This document shows positions 1 to 6,776 of a stretch of DNA of 11,186 bases, piece by piece. Numbering within the stretch: the stretch's first letter is position 1; the number at the start of each line of letters is the position of its first letter. The stretch spans positions 1 to 11,186 of the forward strand of contig SKXR01000166.1 of the NCBI GenBank assembly GCA_007128275.1. Direction: 5' to 3'. This DNA comes from Kiritimatiellia bacterium. GTDB lineage: Bacteria > Verrucomicrobiota > Kiritimatiellia > SLAD01. The position numbers and the translations under genes were made by a program. Under the pieces are notes generated by a model, which was not told the origin of the DNA, did no database searches, and saw only the letters and a program-made list of their open reading frames with translations.

Positions 1-1115
1 ACAAAGGTACAGGCGTGACGTATCGCGTTTTCCAGTTCCCGCACATTGCCCGGCCAACCGTAACGTTCCAAGACCAGTTGCGCGGCGGGATCAATCTCGG
101 GGATCGGCCCATCGCCTTTCCATTCCTTCTTCATAAGAAAGTCAATTAACGGCAACACATCCTCCGGACGATCCCGTAGCGGCGGGATATCGATGGTGAT
201 GACATTCAAGCGATAATAGAGATCTTCGCGAAAGACCCCATCACGCATTTTCTCTTCGAGGCGCTCGTTTGTGGCCGCCAGCACCCGGACGTTGATGGTC
301 TTGGTGACGGTATCCCCCACCCGCCGCACTTCCTTCTCCTCCAGCACCCGCAACAATTTCCCTTGCAAGCTTTGCGGCATGCTTCCGATTTCATCCAGCA
401 ACAGCGTGCCGCCGTCGGCGGCTTGGAAGAGGCCTTCCTTGTCGCTCGTCGCCCCCGTGAAGGCCCCCTTGACGTGGCCGAAGAGCTCCGATTCCAGCAG
501 CGGTTCCGGCAGGGCCGCACAGTTAATGGCCACGAAGTTCCGGGCTCGCCGATGGCTGTTCGCATGGATGGACTTGGCCACCAACTCCTTGCCGGTTCCG
601 CTTTCGCCCCGGATCAATACCGTTATGTCGGCGGGGGCCACGCGCAGGATCATCTCGCACACGGTCCGCATCAAAGGGCTTGCGGCCACGATCTCCCCTG
701 TCTTGTTCAACTGCTCGAGGCGAGCCTTCAACTCCATGTTCTCGGAGAGCATGTGATGATATTCAAGGGCGCGTTGTACCGTCATCAGGAGTTCATCCAG
801 TTTAAATGGCTTGGTGATGTAATCGTACGCGCCCTCCTTCATGGCCTCGACCGCCGTCTCCACCGTGCCATGCGCGGTCATGAGGATGACGGGGAATTGG
901 GGTCGCCCGTCTTGAACATGCCTGAGGAGCTGCAAGCCGTCGACGGGACTCATGCGCAAATCGGTCAACAGCAGGTCGAACGATTGCCCATCAAGCGCCT
1001 TCATCGCCTCCTGCCCGTTGGATGCAGGCACGGTATCGTGTTCATTTGACGTCAACAACGAAGTCAAGAGACTGCGCACGCCGGGATCGTCTTCAACAAC
1101 TAAAATGCGAGCCAT
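1..1115 (-). CDS. Sigma-54-dependent response regulator (NtrC family), 3' end missing
   Basis: This is a two-component transcription activator that would open sigma-54 promoters after phosphorylation. The first 371 residues are visible and the gene runs off the left edge. A receiver domain (about 1-120) has the acidic pair D9/D10, the phosphoacceptor D52, T80 and K102 in a TKPF motif. A linker leads to the AAA+ domain (about 140-365). That domain has Walker A GESGTGKE (170-177), the sigma-54 contact loop GAFTGA (217-222), Walker B ending LLLDE (238-242), arginines 296 and 302 in FREDLYYRLN, and WPGNVRELEN (354-363). The Fis-type helix-turn-helix expected at the C-terminus lies outside the window, so its targets cannot be guessed. 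The start ATG (1115-1113) is followed at once by the usual receiver beginning ARILVVEDD; no strong ribosome site precedes it. No kinase gene adjoins its 5' side. The family call is firm, the specific member is unknown. Confidence 0.96.
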   Translation of the reverse strand, partial: MARILVVEDDPGVRSLLTSLLTSNEHDTVPASNGQEAMKALDGQSFDLLLTDLRMSPVDGLQLLRHVQDGRPQFPVILMTAHGTVETAVEAMKEGAYDYITKPFKLDELLMTVQRALEYHHMLSENMELKARLEQLNKTGEIVAASPLMRTVCEMILRVAPADITVLIRGESGTGKELVAKSIHANSHRRARNFVAINCAALPEPLLESELFGHVKGAFTGATSDKEGLFQAADGGTLLLDEIGSMPQSLQGKLLRVLEEKEVRRVGDTVTKTINVRVLAATNERLEEKMRDGVFREDLYYRLNVITIDIPPLRDRPEDVLPLIDFLMKKEWKGDGPIPEIDPAAQLVLERYGWPGNVRELENAIRHACTF

Positions 1116-1240
1116 ATAACAACTCAACGCGATAAGCTTCTTACCGAGAATAGATACTCTGCTACATCAGCTTACTGAACCGGCAACGCAAACTCAATAT
1201 CAAAGACAAGAATATGAGAATCCCGCTCGGCGCAACGCGC

Positions 1241-1261
1241 AGGATTTCGAGCAATCCTTTT
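1241..1261 (+). other. Small hairpin followed by four T
   Basis: AGGATT (1241-1246) and AATCCT (1253-1258) form a perfect 6-bp stem around a 6-base loop, running into TTTT (1258-1261). It looks like a weak intrinsic terminator read rightward, but no rightward gene ends before it. It could be an operator-like inverted repeat or chance. Confidence 0.25.
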
Positions 1262-1415
1262 ATGATTGCTTTCATATCGGGGCGAATCTAGATTCAAGAG
1301 TCAAGACGATCCGCATGAAAAGCATAGATGGGACGGAAGAATTCTTCTCTGGATCCCGGTAATGCATCAACCAATGGATATATTCCGGCGATGCCGGGAG
1401 CGGCGTCATCCTGCC

Positions 1416-1422
1416 GGAAGGA
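1416..1422 (+). promoter_or_regulatory. Ribosome binding site deciding the GTG start at 1433
   Basis: GGAAGGA lies 10 bases before an in-frame GTG (1433-1435). A further AGGA lies closer, three bases before the GTG. Neither in-frame ATG upstream (1328, 1391) has a comparable site. This, with the drop in third-position GC upstream, is why the membrane protein is started at 1433. Confidence 0.5.
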
Positions 1423-1432
1423 TATAGGAACC

Positions 1433-2452
1433 GTGACAAGCCACACCGAGCCGAATGGGGAACAGACGGAACAACAGGCGCATACTCCGCCCGAACCGCC
1501 CAAAATACTGGACCGATTGCTGGACGACATGGCGCCTGCAGTGCCCATGGATCAACCGCCCAAGGCGTCTCTCCCTTCGGAGCAGGCGCCGGAACAGGTG
1601 CCTGTCCCCCCGAAAGCGTCCATTCCCGCGGGCGTGCTTGCTCAACGAGTAGACGCGGCGCAGGCACACGATGTCGCGCGCCCGGTAAAGGCCAAGCCCG
1701 CGCCGGCCATGGCGTTGCCGCCTGTTGCCCATCCCTCTCTTCCTGCGCCTCCACTTCCAAAGCGATCCTACGCATCCATGGGGGTGATCGCGGTCATGAC
1801 GCTGAACGTCCTGCTCTTCATCGTCATCGTGCTGATGTACCAGGACCGGGTCCATTTGCGAAACGTGGCGCTTCAAGCGGCGCCCATTTCCGTCTCCTCC
1901 GGGGAACTGCCGGTCGTGGACGTCCGGCCGGCGCTGTCCGAAGCGCGCGGGCATGTCGCATTGCCAGAGACTCCTCCATCCGCGGCGTCCAATCCATCCG
2001 AAAGCGCACGGAATATTTCGGCGCCCAGCGCCCTTCCCGGCATGCTGCACATCCCCAAGCTCGTGCTATCCCGGGAGGTATCCGGTTTTGGGGACTACCA
2101 ACCCATTCCGGACATCCCGCTCAAACCGCATCATTTTTCCTACATGCACGCGTATGTGGAGATTGCCCACCCGAAACCCGAACAACGCGATGACGGCCGG
2201 CACATTTATCACCTGACCAAAGCCATGAAGCTGTACCGCTCCGATATCGGTCCGACGGAACCCGTGATGGATACCGCACGATCGCTCGTGGTGGGCGGCA
2301 TGAGTCCGCGTCAAGATTTCTATTCATCGCAGGCGCTTCAGGCATCGCGCCGCATCGTGCCGGGCGAATACACGCTCGTCGTGAGCGTCACCGATCAAGT
2401 CAGCGGCGAAACGGCCCGCGAAGAAACCACGTTCGTTATTCATGCCGATTAA
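1433..2452 (+). CDS. Single-pass membrane protein with proline-rich N-terminus and C-terminal beta-rich domain
   Basis: I do not recognise a named family. With the GTG start at 1433 the protein has 339 residues; an ATG at 1328 would give 374. Residues about 15-110 are low complexity and rich in Pro, Ala and Gln, with runs such as PPEPPK, VPVPPK and LPAPPLPK. A basic KR then precedes a single hydrophobic span (about 115-136, GVIAVMTLNVLLFIVIVLMY), with no signal peptidase site evident. The C-terminal part (about 205-339) looks like a beta-sandwich. It has a YMHAYVEI strand, an RQDFY segment and a closing PGEYTLVVSVTDQ strand followed by GETAREETTFVI. From memory, hypothetical proteins of planctomycete-like bacteria carry domains of this shape. 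The topology is probably N-in, C-out, leaving the proline-rich part in the cytoplasm. It sits just upstream of the GYF_2/bactofilin operon in the same direction but has its own possible terminator. Confidence 0.75.
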   Translation: MTSHTEPNGEQTEQQAHTPPEPPKILDRLLDDMAPAVPMDQPPKASLPSEQAPEQVPVPPKASIPAGVLAQRVDAAQAHDVARPVKAKPAPAMALPPVAHPSLPAPPLPKRSYASMGVIAVMTLNVLLFIVIVLMYQDRVHLRNVALQAAPISVSSGELPVVDVRPALSEARGHVALPETPPSAASNPSESARNISAPSALPGMLHIPKLVLSREVSGFGDYQPIPDIPLKPHHFSYMHAYVEIAHPKPEQRDDGRHIYHLTKAMKLYRSDIGPTEPVMDTARSLVVGGMSPRQDFYSSQALQASRRIVPGEYTLVVSVTDQVSGETAREETTFVIHAD

Positions 2453-2499
2453 GAGGCGCCGCGCCCTCGCGCGCGAGCCGGGCCGACCTCTGGATTTTT
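2452..2499 (+). terminator. Possible intrinsic terminator after the membrane protein gene
   Basis: An outer stem pairs AGAGG (2452-2456) with CCTCT (2487-2491), enclosing very GC-rich sequence with a second self-complementary block CTCGCGCGCGAG (2466-2477). The T-run TTTTT follows at 2495-2499. It begins on the last base of the stop codon. The stem is long and imperfect, so the call is moderate. Confidence 0.4.
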
Positions 2500-2651
2500 C
2501 CTTGCCCGACGCACGCGCCCCGCGTAGGATTCCCTTTGTTTTCAGGATATCACTTTGGCGTACAGACAGATTTTGCTTTACTCTGCAAAGGGTTACTCCT
2601 ACAACACAACGAGCAACACAGAGTTGCGAATGCTTGAACGGCTTTAAGTCT

Positions 2652-2657
2652 AAGGGG
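2652..2657 (+). promoter_or_regulatory. Ribosome binding site of the GYF_2 coiled-coil gene
   Basis: AAGGGG lies 7 bases before the ATG at 2665 and fixes that start. The intergenic stretch before it (2500-2651) shows no promoter I would defend. A short direct repeat TTACTC occurs at 2578-2583 and 2593-2598. Confidence 0.6.
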
Positions 2658-2664
2658 ATCTATC

Positions 2665-5409
2665 ATGTCACAAGACAACGACCGCCTAAACGAAGCGTCT
2701 TCCTGGTTTTTGCAGACCGACGACGGCGACGTATACGGCCCGATCGAAATCGAACAGCTCCGCACGTGGGCGGATAATTGCCGGATTGCCCCGGGCAACA
2801 AGATTTCGAAGGACAAACAGTTGTGGATCCCCGTCGAGAAACTGCCCGAACTGGGCATGTCGTGGATGGTGCAACTGGCTAACGGCAAAGAGTTCGGTCC
2901 CATCAACAAGGAAGCCATTAAAGACTTTGTGAAGTCGGGCGCCGTGAAGAAGGATTCCCCGGTTAAGCATCGCGATACCGGCGAGGCCATGACGGCCGAT
3001 CAACTGCTTGCGGGTCCCGCGCCGTCCGCGCCCACGCCGGAAGCCGCTCCCACCGATCTCCCCCCACGGAGCCGCCCGCGTATTCCCCTTTCGAAAGGTG
3101 CTTCCGCAGACGCCGGCTCCGAAGAACAAGCCGCGTCCGCGAGAGATAAGGCCGCCGACGAAGAAGTGGAGCGGGTGAAAAAGGAACTTGAAACGGCCCG
3201 CAACGAGGCCGAAGGGCGGGAAAAAGTATTGCGCCAGGAAATCGAATCCCTGAAACAACGCCAGCTAAACGTCAAGACGGAAGCCGGAGGCGACGACGAA
3301 CGCATCCAGGCGTTGGAACAGGAAAAGGCCGCGTTGCGACAGGAACTGGAAGCGGCGCAAGGCGCCGGGCGCCAGGCCGAACAGGTGCAACAGGAATTGC
3401 AGCGGGTGCGCGACGCCGGCGCCCAGCGCGAAAACGAATTGAAACGCCAGATCGAGGAATTGAGCAGCAAACAGTCCGACACGGCCGCCACGCGGCGTAT
3501 CCAGGAACTGAGCACCCAACTCGACGAACTCAAAGGCAAACTGCACGTCTCCGAGGGCATGTTGTCCGAAAAGGATCAACAACTCGAACGCCACAAGGAA
3601 CAAGTCCGCGAGTTGCAGTCCGAAGTGCAGCGCGGTAAACGGGAACTCGAAAGCGAAGTCCGCCGTCTCAACGCCGAACTGGAAGCGGCCATTGCCGCCC
3701 AGAAGACCGAGGAACTGGAAGAACAGAAGGCGCTGTACGCCGGTCTGCAGGAAGAAGCCGCCGCCAAGGAGCGCATGCTCGAAGCGGAAGTGGACGGACT
3801 GCGGTCGCAACAGGCGGACATGGAAACGCGCGCACGGGCCTTGGAAGATAAAGTGTCAAACCTCTCCTCGCAGTTGCAGGAGGCCCAGGACGCGGTGGCC
3901 GAGAAAGATGCCTACATGCAGCAACAGCAGGAGCGCGTGCGCCTGGTGGAAGAGCATGCGCGCAACACGGAGCAGACCTTGCAGGAACGCCTGCAACGGG
4001 CGGAAGAGGAAGGTAAGCGCCTCTCCGAACAGGTGACGGGCCAGCAGTTGGAACTCGACGACCGCCAGCGCAACGAGCAGGAAATGCGCGAGCAGGTGGA
4101 TCAGTACCGGCAGGAACTTGAAGAGTTGCGCGCCACCTACGAACGCGAATCGGACGAAGCCCGCGCGCGGGACGCGGAAGCGACCAGCCAGATCGAACAG
4201 CTGAAGGAAGAAGCGCGTCAGGCGACCGTCCGGGCGGATCAACTCGAATGGGATATGGATCAGAAGGAAAACGAGTGGGCCGAAGAGCGCGAACCGCTTC
4301 TGCGCGAAAAGGAATCCCTCGAAGCGCGGATTCAACAACTCGAAGGCGAGCAACAAGCCGCGGAACAACGCATCGCGGAGCTGCAGGAACAGACCCGCGA
4401 ACTGGAAGGCGCGAGCGAAGCCTTCGAGAAGGCGAAAGCCGATCAGCAAGCGCGCATGCGCCAGGTCGAAAACGATTTGAACCAGTACAAGGGCCTCCTC
4501 GAAGAGGAATGGCAGCGCGCGCAACGACGCGATGCCGAGTTGGCGCAGACATCCAAAGCGTATGGCGAAGAGCTGGCGCGCCGACAGGCCGCCGACGCGC
4601 GCATCCTCGACCTCGAAGGCAGTGTGCGGGATACGGAAGAAGCGCTTACCGCCTTGCAGGACGACGTATCGCGTGAGCGGGCCGCCGCCGCCGAGGCGCA
4701 GGAACAGCTCAGCCGTCAGCAGGACGATTTCAATCGCCGCCTCGAACAGGCGCAGGCCGAGCAGCAGGAACTGCACGCCGCGTTCGAAAACGCCCAGCAG
4801 AATCTGGAACTCCAGAACCGGGCGCTCGCCGAGAAAGATCGTGTGCACGCCCTCGACACCGAGGAGTTGCAGCAGCAACTCGAACAGGCCCGCGAGGAAC
4901 GGCATGCCCTCGAGGCCCAGATCGAACAGGCCCATCTCGAAGTCGAACAGCAACGCGAACAGATTCGCGAAGAGCAGGAACGCCGGATTCTCGAAGTCGA
5001 GGACCTGCAGTATCGCGCCATTCAGCTTGAGCAGGAAAGCAAGGGCATGAACATGCGGCTCGACCAGCAGAAGAAGTTCTACGAGACCGAGCGCGAACAA
5101 CGCCGCCAACGGGAACTGGAATTGCAGGCGATGAAGAAGTCCTACCAGGACGCCATGAACACCATCCGCCGCCAGGAACGGGCCCTCGCGCATCAGCAAA
5201 AGCTGGCCGATGAGGAAATGGACCGCCTGCGCCATCGCGAAGAAGTCATGGCGAACCGGTTGCGCCAACTGCAATCGTTCCATGGCGGAAGCAAGCGGCC
5301 CTACGCCCCGCGCGCCAAGCCGGTCGAGCAACAGCCGCCCCCGCCCGCCCCGGAATCCGGACAGGACACGGACGCGCCCGAATCGCAGCAAGAAGAGAAT
5401 CAGCCCTAA
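2665..5409 (+). CDS. Tandem GYF_2-domain protein with a very long coiled coil (scaffold candidate)
   Basis: The protein has 914 residues in three parts. Two consecutive GYF_2 (DUF4339-type) modules come first. Module 1 (about 13-63) starts at W14, has YGP at 24-26 and ends LWIPVEKLPEL. Module 2 (about 66-115) starts at W67, has FGP at 77-79 and ends TADQLL. A proline-rich linker (about 116-142) follows. Residues about 160-870 form a charged, Glu/Gln/Arg-rich coiled coil with one proline (P544) and no cysteine. If it is one continuous rod it would be roughly 100 nm long. The tail (about 875-914) is again proline-rich, with QQPPPPAPE. There is no ATP-binding head, signal peptide or membrane span, so this is not an SMC or Rad50 protein and is probably cytoplasmic. 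GYF domains bind proline-rich peptides; the ligand here is unknown. It is followed in the same direction by two bactofilin-type genes, which suggests a cytoskeletal role. Confidence 0.88.
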   Translation: MSQDNDRLNEASSWFLQTDDGDVYGPIEIEQLRTWADNCRIAPGNKISKDKQLWIPVEKLPELGMSWMVQLANGKEFGPINKEAIKDFVKSGAVKKDSPVKHRDTGEAMTADQLLAGPAPSAPTPEAAPTDLPPRSRPRIPLSKGASADAGSEEQAASARDKAADEEVERVKKELETARNEAEGREKVLRQEIESLKQRQLNVKTEAGGDDERIQALEQEKAALRQELEAAQGAGRQAEQVQQELQRVRDAGAQRENELKRQIEELSSKQSDTAATRRIQELSTQLDELKGKLHVSEGMLSEKDQQLERHKEQVRELQSEVQRGKRELESEVRRLNAELEAAIAAQKTEELEEQKALYAGLQEEAAAKERMLEAEVDGLRSQQADMETRARALEDKVSNLSSQLQEAQDAVAEKDAYMQQQQERVRLVEEHARNTEQTLQERLQRAEEEGKRLSEQVTGQQLELDDRQRNEQEMREQVDQYRQELEELRATYERESDEARARDAEATSQIEQLKEEARQATVRADQLEWDMDQKENEWAEEREPLLREKESLEARIQQLEGEQQAAEQRIAELQEQTRELEGASEAFEKAKADQQARMRQVENDLNQYKGLLEEEWQRAQRRDAELAQTSKAYGEELARRQAADARILDLEGSVRDTEEALTALQDDVSRERAAAAEAQEQLSRQQDDFNRRLEQAQAEQQELHAAFENAQQNLELQNRALAEKDRVHALDTEELQQQLEQAREERHALEAQIEQAHLEVEQQREQIREEQERRILEVEDLQYRAIQLEQESKGMNMRLDQQKKFYETEREQRRQRELELQAMKKSYQDAMNTIRRQERALAHQQKLADEEMDRLRHREEVMANRLRQLQSFHGGSKRPYAPRAKPVEQQPPPPAPESGQDTDAPESQQEENQP

Positions 5410-5421
5410 CAGGATACTTGG

Positions 5422-5437
5422 CGCCAGCCGACTGGCG
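5422..5437 (+). other. Intercistronic hairpin before the bactofilin gene
   Basis: CGCCAG (5422-5427) and CTGGCG (5432-5437) make a perfect GC-rich 6-bp stem with a 4-base CCGA loop. No T-run follows, so it is not a classic terminator. It lies in the 62-base gap after the coiled-coil gene and could act as an mRNA stability element or processing signal, letting the short bactofilin message accumulate above the long upstream one. Confidence 0.45.
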
Positions 5438-5471
5438 AGACACTCACTGAACCCGCAGAAGGAAGACAGCC

Positions 5472-5921
5472 ATGGAAAGCAACAGCGCATCAGAAACGAT
5501 CATCTCATCCGAAGTGGAAATCGTCGGGACCATCAAGACGGCCGGGTCGGTTCAATTCGACGGCAAACTGGAAGGCGACCTGCACTGTGAAGGCGATACG
5601 ACCATCGGGAAATCCGCACAGGTCAAAGGCAACCTGAACGTAAACTCCATTTCCATTGCCGGCTCCATCACGGGGAATGTGACGGCCAAAGATCGGATCC
5701 AGATGCAGGCCACCGCCCGGGTCCATGGCGATATCAAGGCCAAGCGACTGACCGTCGAAGACGGGGTCACCTTTATCGGCCGTTCTGAAGTGAATCCCTC
5801 GGGCCAACCCGTCGGCGCAGCGGGCGGAAGTTCGTCGGCTCCGCCGTCGTACTCCCCTTCCACGTCCACGCCGCCCAAGCCGGGCGACGAAGGGAAATCT
5901 CCCCTTTTCGGCAAGAAATAA
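5472..5921 (+). CDS. Bactofilin (polymer-forming cytoskeletal protein)
   Basis: This is a 149-residue canonical bactofilin. The core (about 10-107) is a run of short glycine-punctuated strands typical of the right-handed beta-helix: VEIVGTIKTAGSVQFDGKLE, then GNLNVNSISIAGSITGNV, then ARVHGDIKAKRLTVEDGVTF and FIGRSEV. Family members polymerise without nucleotide into filaments or patches that place other proteins, often in cell shape, stalks or polarity. The N-terminal tail is short. The C-terminal tail (108-149) is Ser/Pro-rich, with PPSYSP and TPPKPGDEGK. A ribosome site, AGAAGGAAG, ends about 6 bases before the ATG. The M23 peptidase gene that often accompanies bactofilins is not adjacent here; the partners are the GYF_2 coiled-coil gene upstream and a zinc-ribbon bactofilin-like gene downstream. 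I cannot assign a bacA/bacM-type name. Confidence 0.96.
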   Translation: MESNSASETIISSEVEIVGTIKTAGSVQFDGKLEGDLHCEGDTTIGKSAQVKGNLNVNSISIAGSITGNVTAKDRIQMQATARVHGDIKAKRLTVEDGVTFIGRSEVNPSGQPVGAAGGSSSAPPSYSPSTSTPPKPGDEGKSPLFGKK

Positions 5922-5924
5922 CAG

Positions 5925-5943
5925 AAAGCCGGTAACGGCCTTT
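5925..5943 (+). other. Imperfect hairpin between the two bactofilin genes
   Basis: AAAGCCG (5925-5931) pairs with CGGCCTTT (5936-5943) across a GTAA loop, with one bulged base. A further GGCC at 5952-5955 offers an alternative pairing. The trailing T-run is only three bases, so partial termination or attenuation is possible but not shown. Confidence 0.3.
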
Positions 5944-5992
5944 CAAGCAAACGGCCGATGACGGCATCGTCTCCGGTCGATTGACGGATCTT

Positions 5993-6763
5993 ATGGTGAA
6001 TCGCGGCAAAGCAAAGCTCGTGGACGGATTCACGACGCTACGTGCGACCCAGCGTCACTCGCTGGAAAAGAAGTATTCCACCAAAACGCCTGCGGAAGAG
6101 TCTCAGGCCGCCGAGCAGTCTCCGGCACAAAAGGCGGGGCAGCCCACCAAACCCATGAGTATCGGGCGTACCGTGATGCCCACGCAGAATGAAATCGTCT
6201 GCTATTCGTGCGGGTTCGGATTCGTGATGCGCGGCAAGGCCGACAGCACCCAGTGCCCGAAATGCGGTGCGCGACTCGGGCTGAAAGATGAAACCATCAC
6301 GGGCGCGTTCTCCGATGAGCTGATCACCGCCGGAAAAGTCCGCCTTACAAAGAGCGCGATCCTCGACGGGGGCACTATCGTTGCCAACGATATCGTTCTC
6401 GAAGGCCTGGTCAAAGGCGGTTCCATCCGCGCTTATAAGACCCTCCAACTCGCCGGCGGCGCGGTCATTCCCGAAGAGATGATCGTCGCCAAGAACCTCC
6501 ACATCGGGACGGACGCCTCCTTCGATTTCAAGGGGGAAATGACCTTTCATGACATCGACGTGCAGGGTGAACTCAAGGCGCACTTGAAGGCCACCGGCAT
6601 GGTGACCGTTCGCGCCGGGGGCCATCTGCTTGGCCGGCTCCAAACCGAGCATCTCATCGTGGAAGAAGGCGCCGGACTCAATGCCGATGTCGTCGTCGAA
6701 CCGGAAACGTCGGAAGAAACGGAGTCGGACGAGGCAGCGGACGAGATCCGAAAGACCGCCTGA
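5993..6763 (+). CDS. Zinc-ribbon bactofilin-like protein
   Basis: With the ATG at 5993 the protein has 256 residues; a TTG at 5981 is an alternative and neither has a strong ribosome site. Residues 1-65 are polar and probably disordered. Residues 70-91 form a zinc ribbon, C70-x2-C73-x14-C88-x2-C91 (CYSCGF and CPKCGARL). Residues about 100-236 are a bactofilin-like beta-helix of repeated short strands (VRLTKSAILDGGTIVANDIV, LVKGGSIRAYKTLQLAGGAV, GELKAHLKATGMVTVRAGGH). The tail (237-256) is very acidic. Zinc-ribbon bactofilin-like proteins occur, from memory, in Verrucomicrobia and Lentisphaerae; the ribbon may bind a partner protein or nucleic acid. Standing 71 bases behind a canonical bactofilin on the same strand, it probably co-polymerises with or caps it. 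Its stop lies 13 bases from the end of the opposing lpxB. Confidence 0.85.
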   Translation: MVNRGKAKLVDGFTTLRATQRHSLEKKYSTKTPAEESQAAEQSPAQKAGQPTKPMSIGRTVMPTQNEIVCYSCGFGFVMRGKADSTQCPKCGARLGLKDETITGAFSDELITAGKVRLTKSAILDGGTIVANDIVLEGLVKGGSIRAYKTLQLAGGAVIPEEMIVAKNLHIGTDASFDFKGEMTFHDIDVQGELKAHLKATGMVTVRAGGHLLGRLQTEHLIVEEGAGLNADVVVEPETSEETESDEAADEIRKTA

Positions 6764-6776
6764 TCCGCGCCGCAAA

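Larger units (their letters stand above)
1116..1432. other. Divergent intergenic region between regulator and membrane protein
   Basis: This stretch separates the leftward regulator gene from the rightward membrane protein. No convincing gene lies in it. An in-frame ATG at 1328 could extend the downstream protein by 35 residues. Those codons have a clearly lower third-position GC (17 of 35) than the codons after 1433 (25 of the first 38), and that ATG has no ribosome site, so I treat them as leader. Two weak promoter candidates point right: TTGCTT (1266-1271), 17 bases, TAGATT (1289-1294); and a lone -10-like TATATT (1379-1384) without a recognisable -35. I found no sigma-54 (-24/-12) promoter on either strand. 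A small hairpin at 1241-1258 is listed separately. Confidence 0.5.

Noticed and set aside
363..1049. Long open frame opposite the response regulator
   Set aside because: It is antisense to a gene whose motifs are all intact, lacks any family resemblance and follows from GC-rich codon use.
2550..2580. Possible sigma-54 promoter (TGGCGTAC ... TTTGC) before the coiled-coil gene
   Set aside because: The GG-to-GC spacing is 16 bases instead of 10, so it cannot be a -24/-12 element.
2442..2777. Small plus-strand frame bridging the gap into the coiled-coil gene
   Set aside because: It overlaps the real gene out of frame, crosses the possible terminator and has no recognisable product.
3668..4552. 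Arg/Pro-rich minus-strand frame of 294 codons in the same region
   Set aside because: Low-complexity shadow of the plus-strand coiled-coil codons.
2665..5409. SMC/Rad50-like or myosin-like ATPase
   Set aside because: No Walker A, Walker B or signature motif at either end; the N-terminus is two GYF_2 modules and the C-terminus is a proline-rich tail.
3856..5490. Open frame of 544 codons on the minus strand, opposite the coiled-coil gene
   Set aside because: Its Leu/Phe-rich product is the mirror of Glu/Gln/Lys codons on the plus strand; it even runs into the bactofilin start. No ribosome site or family motif supports it.
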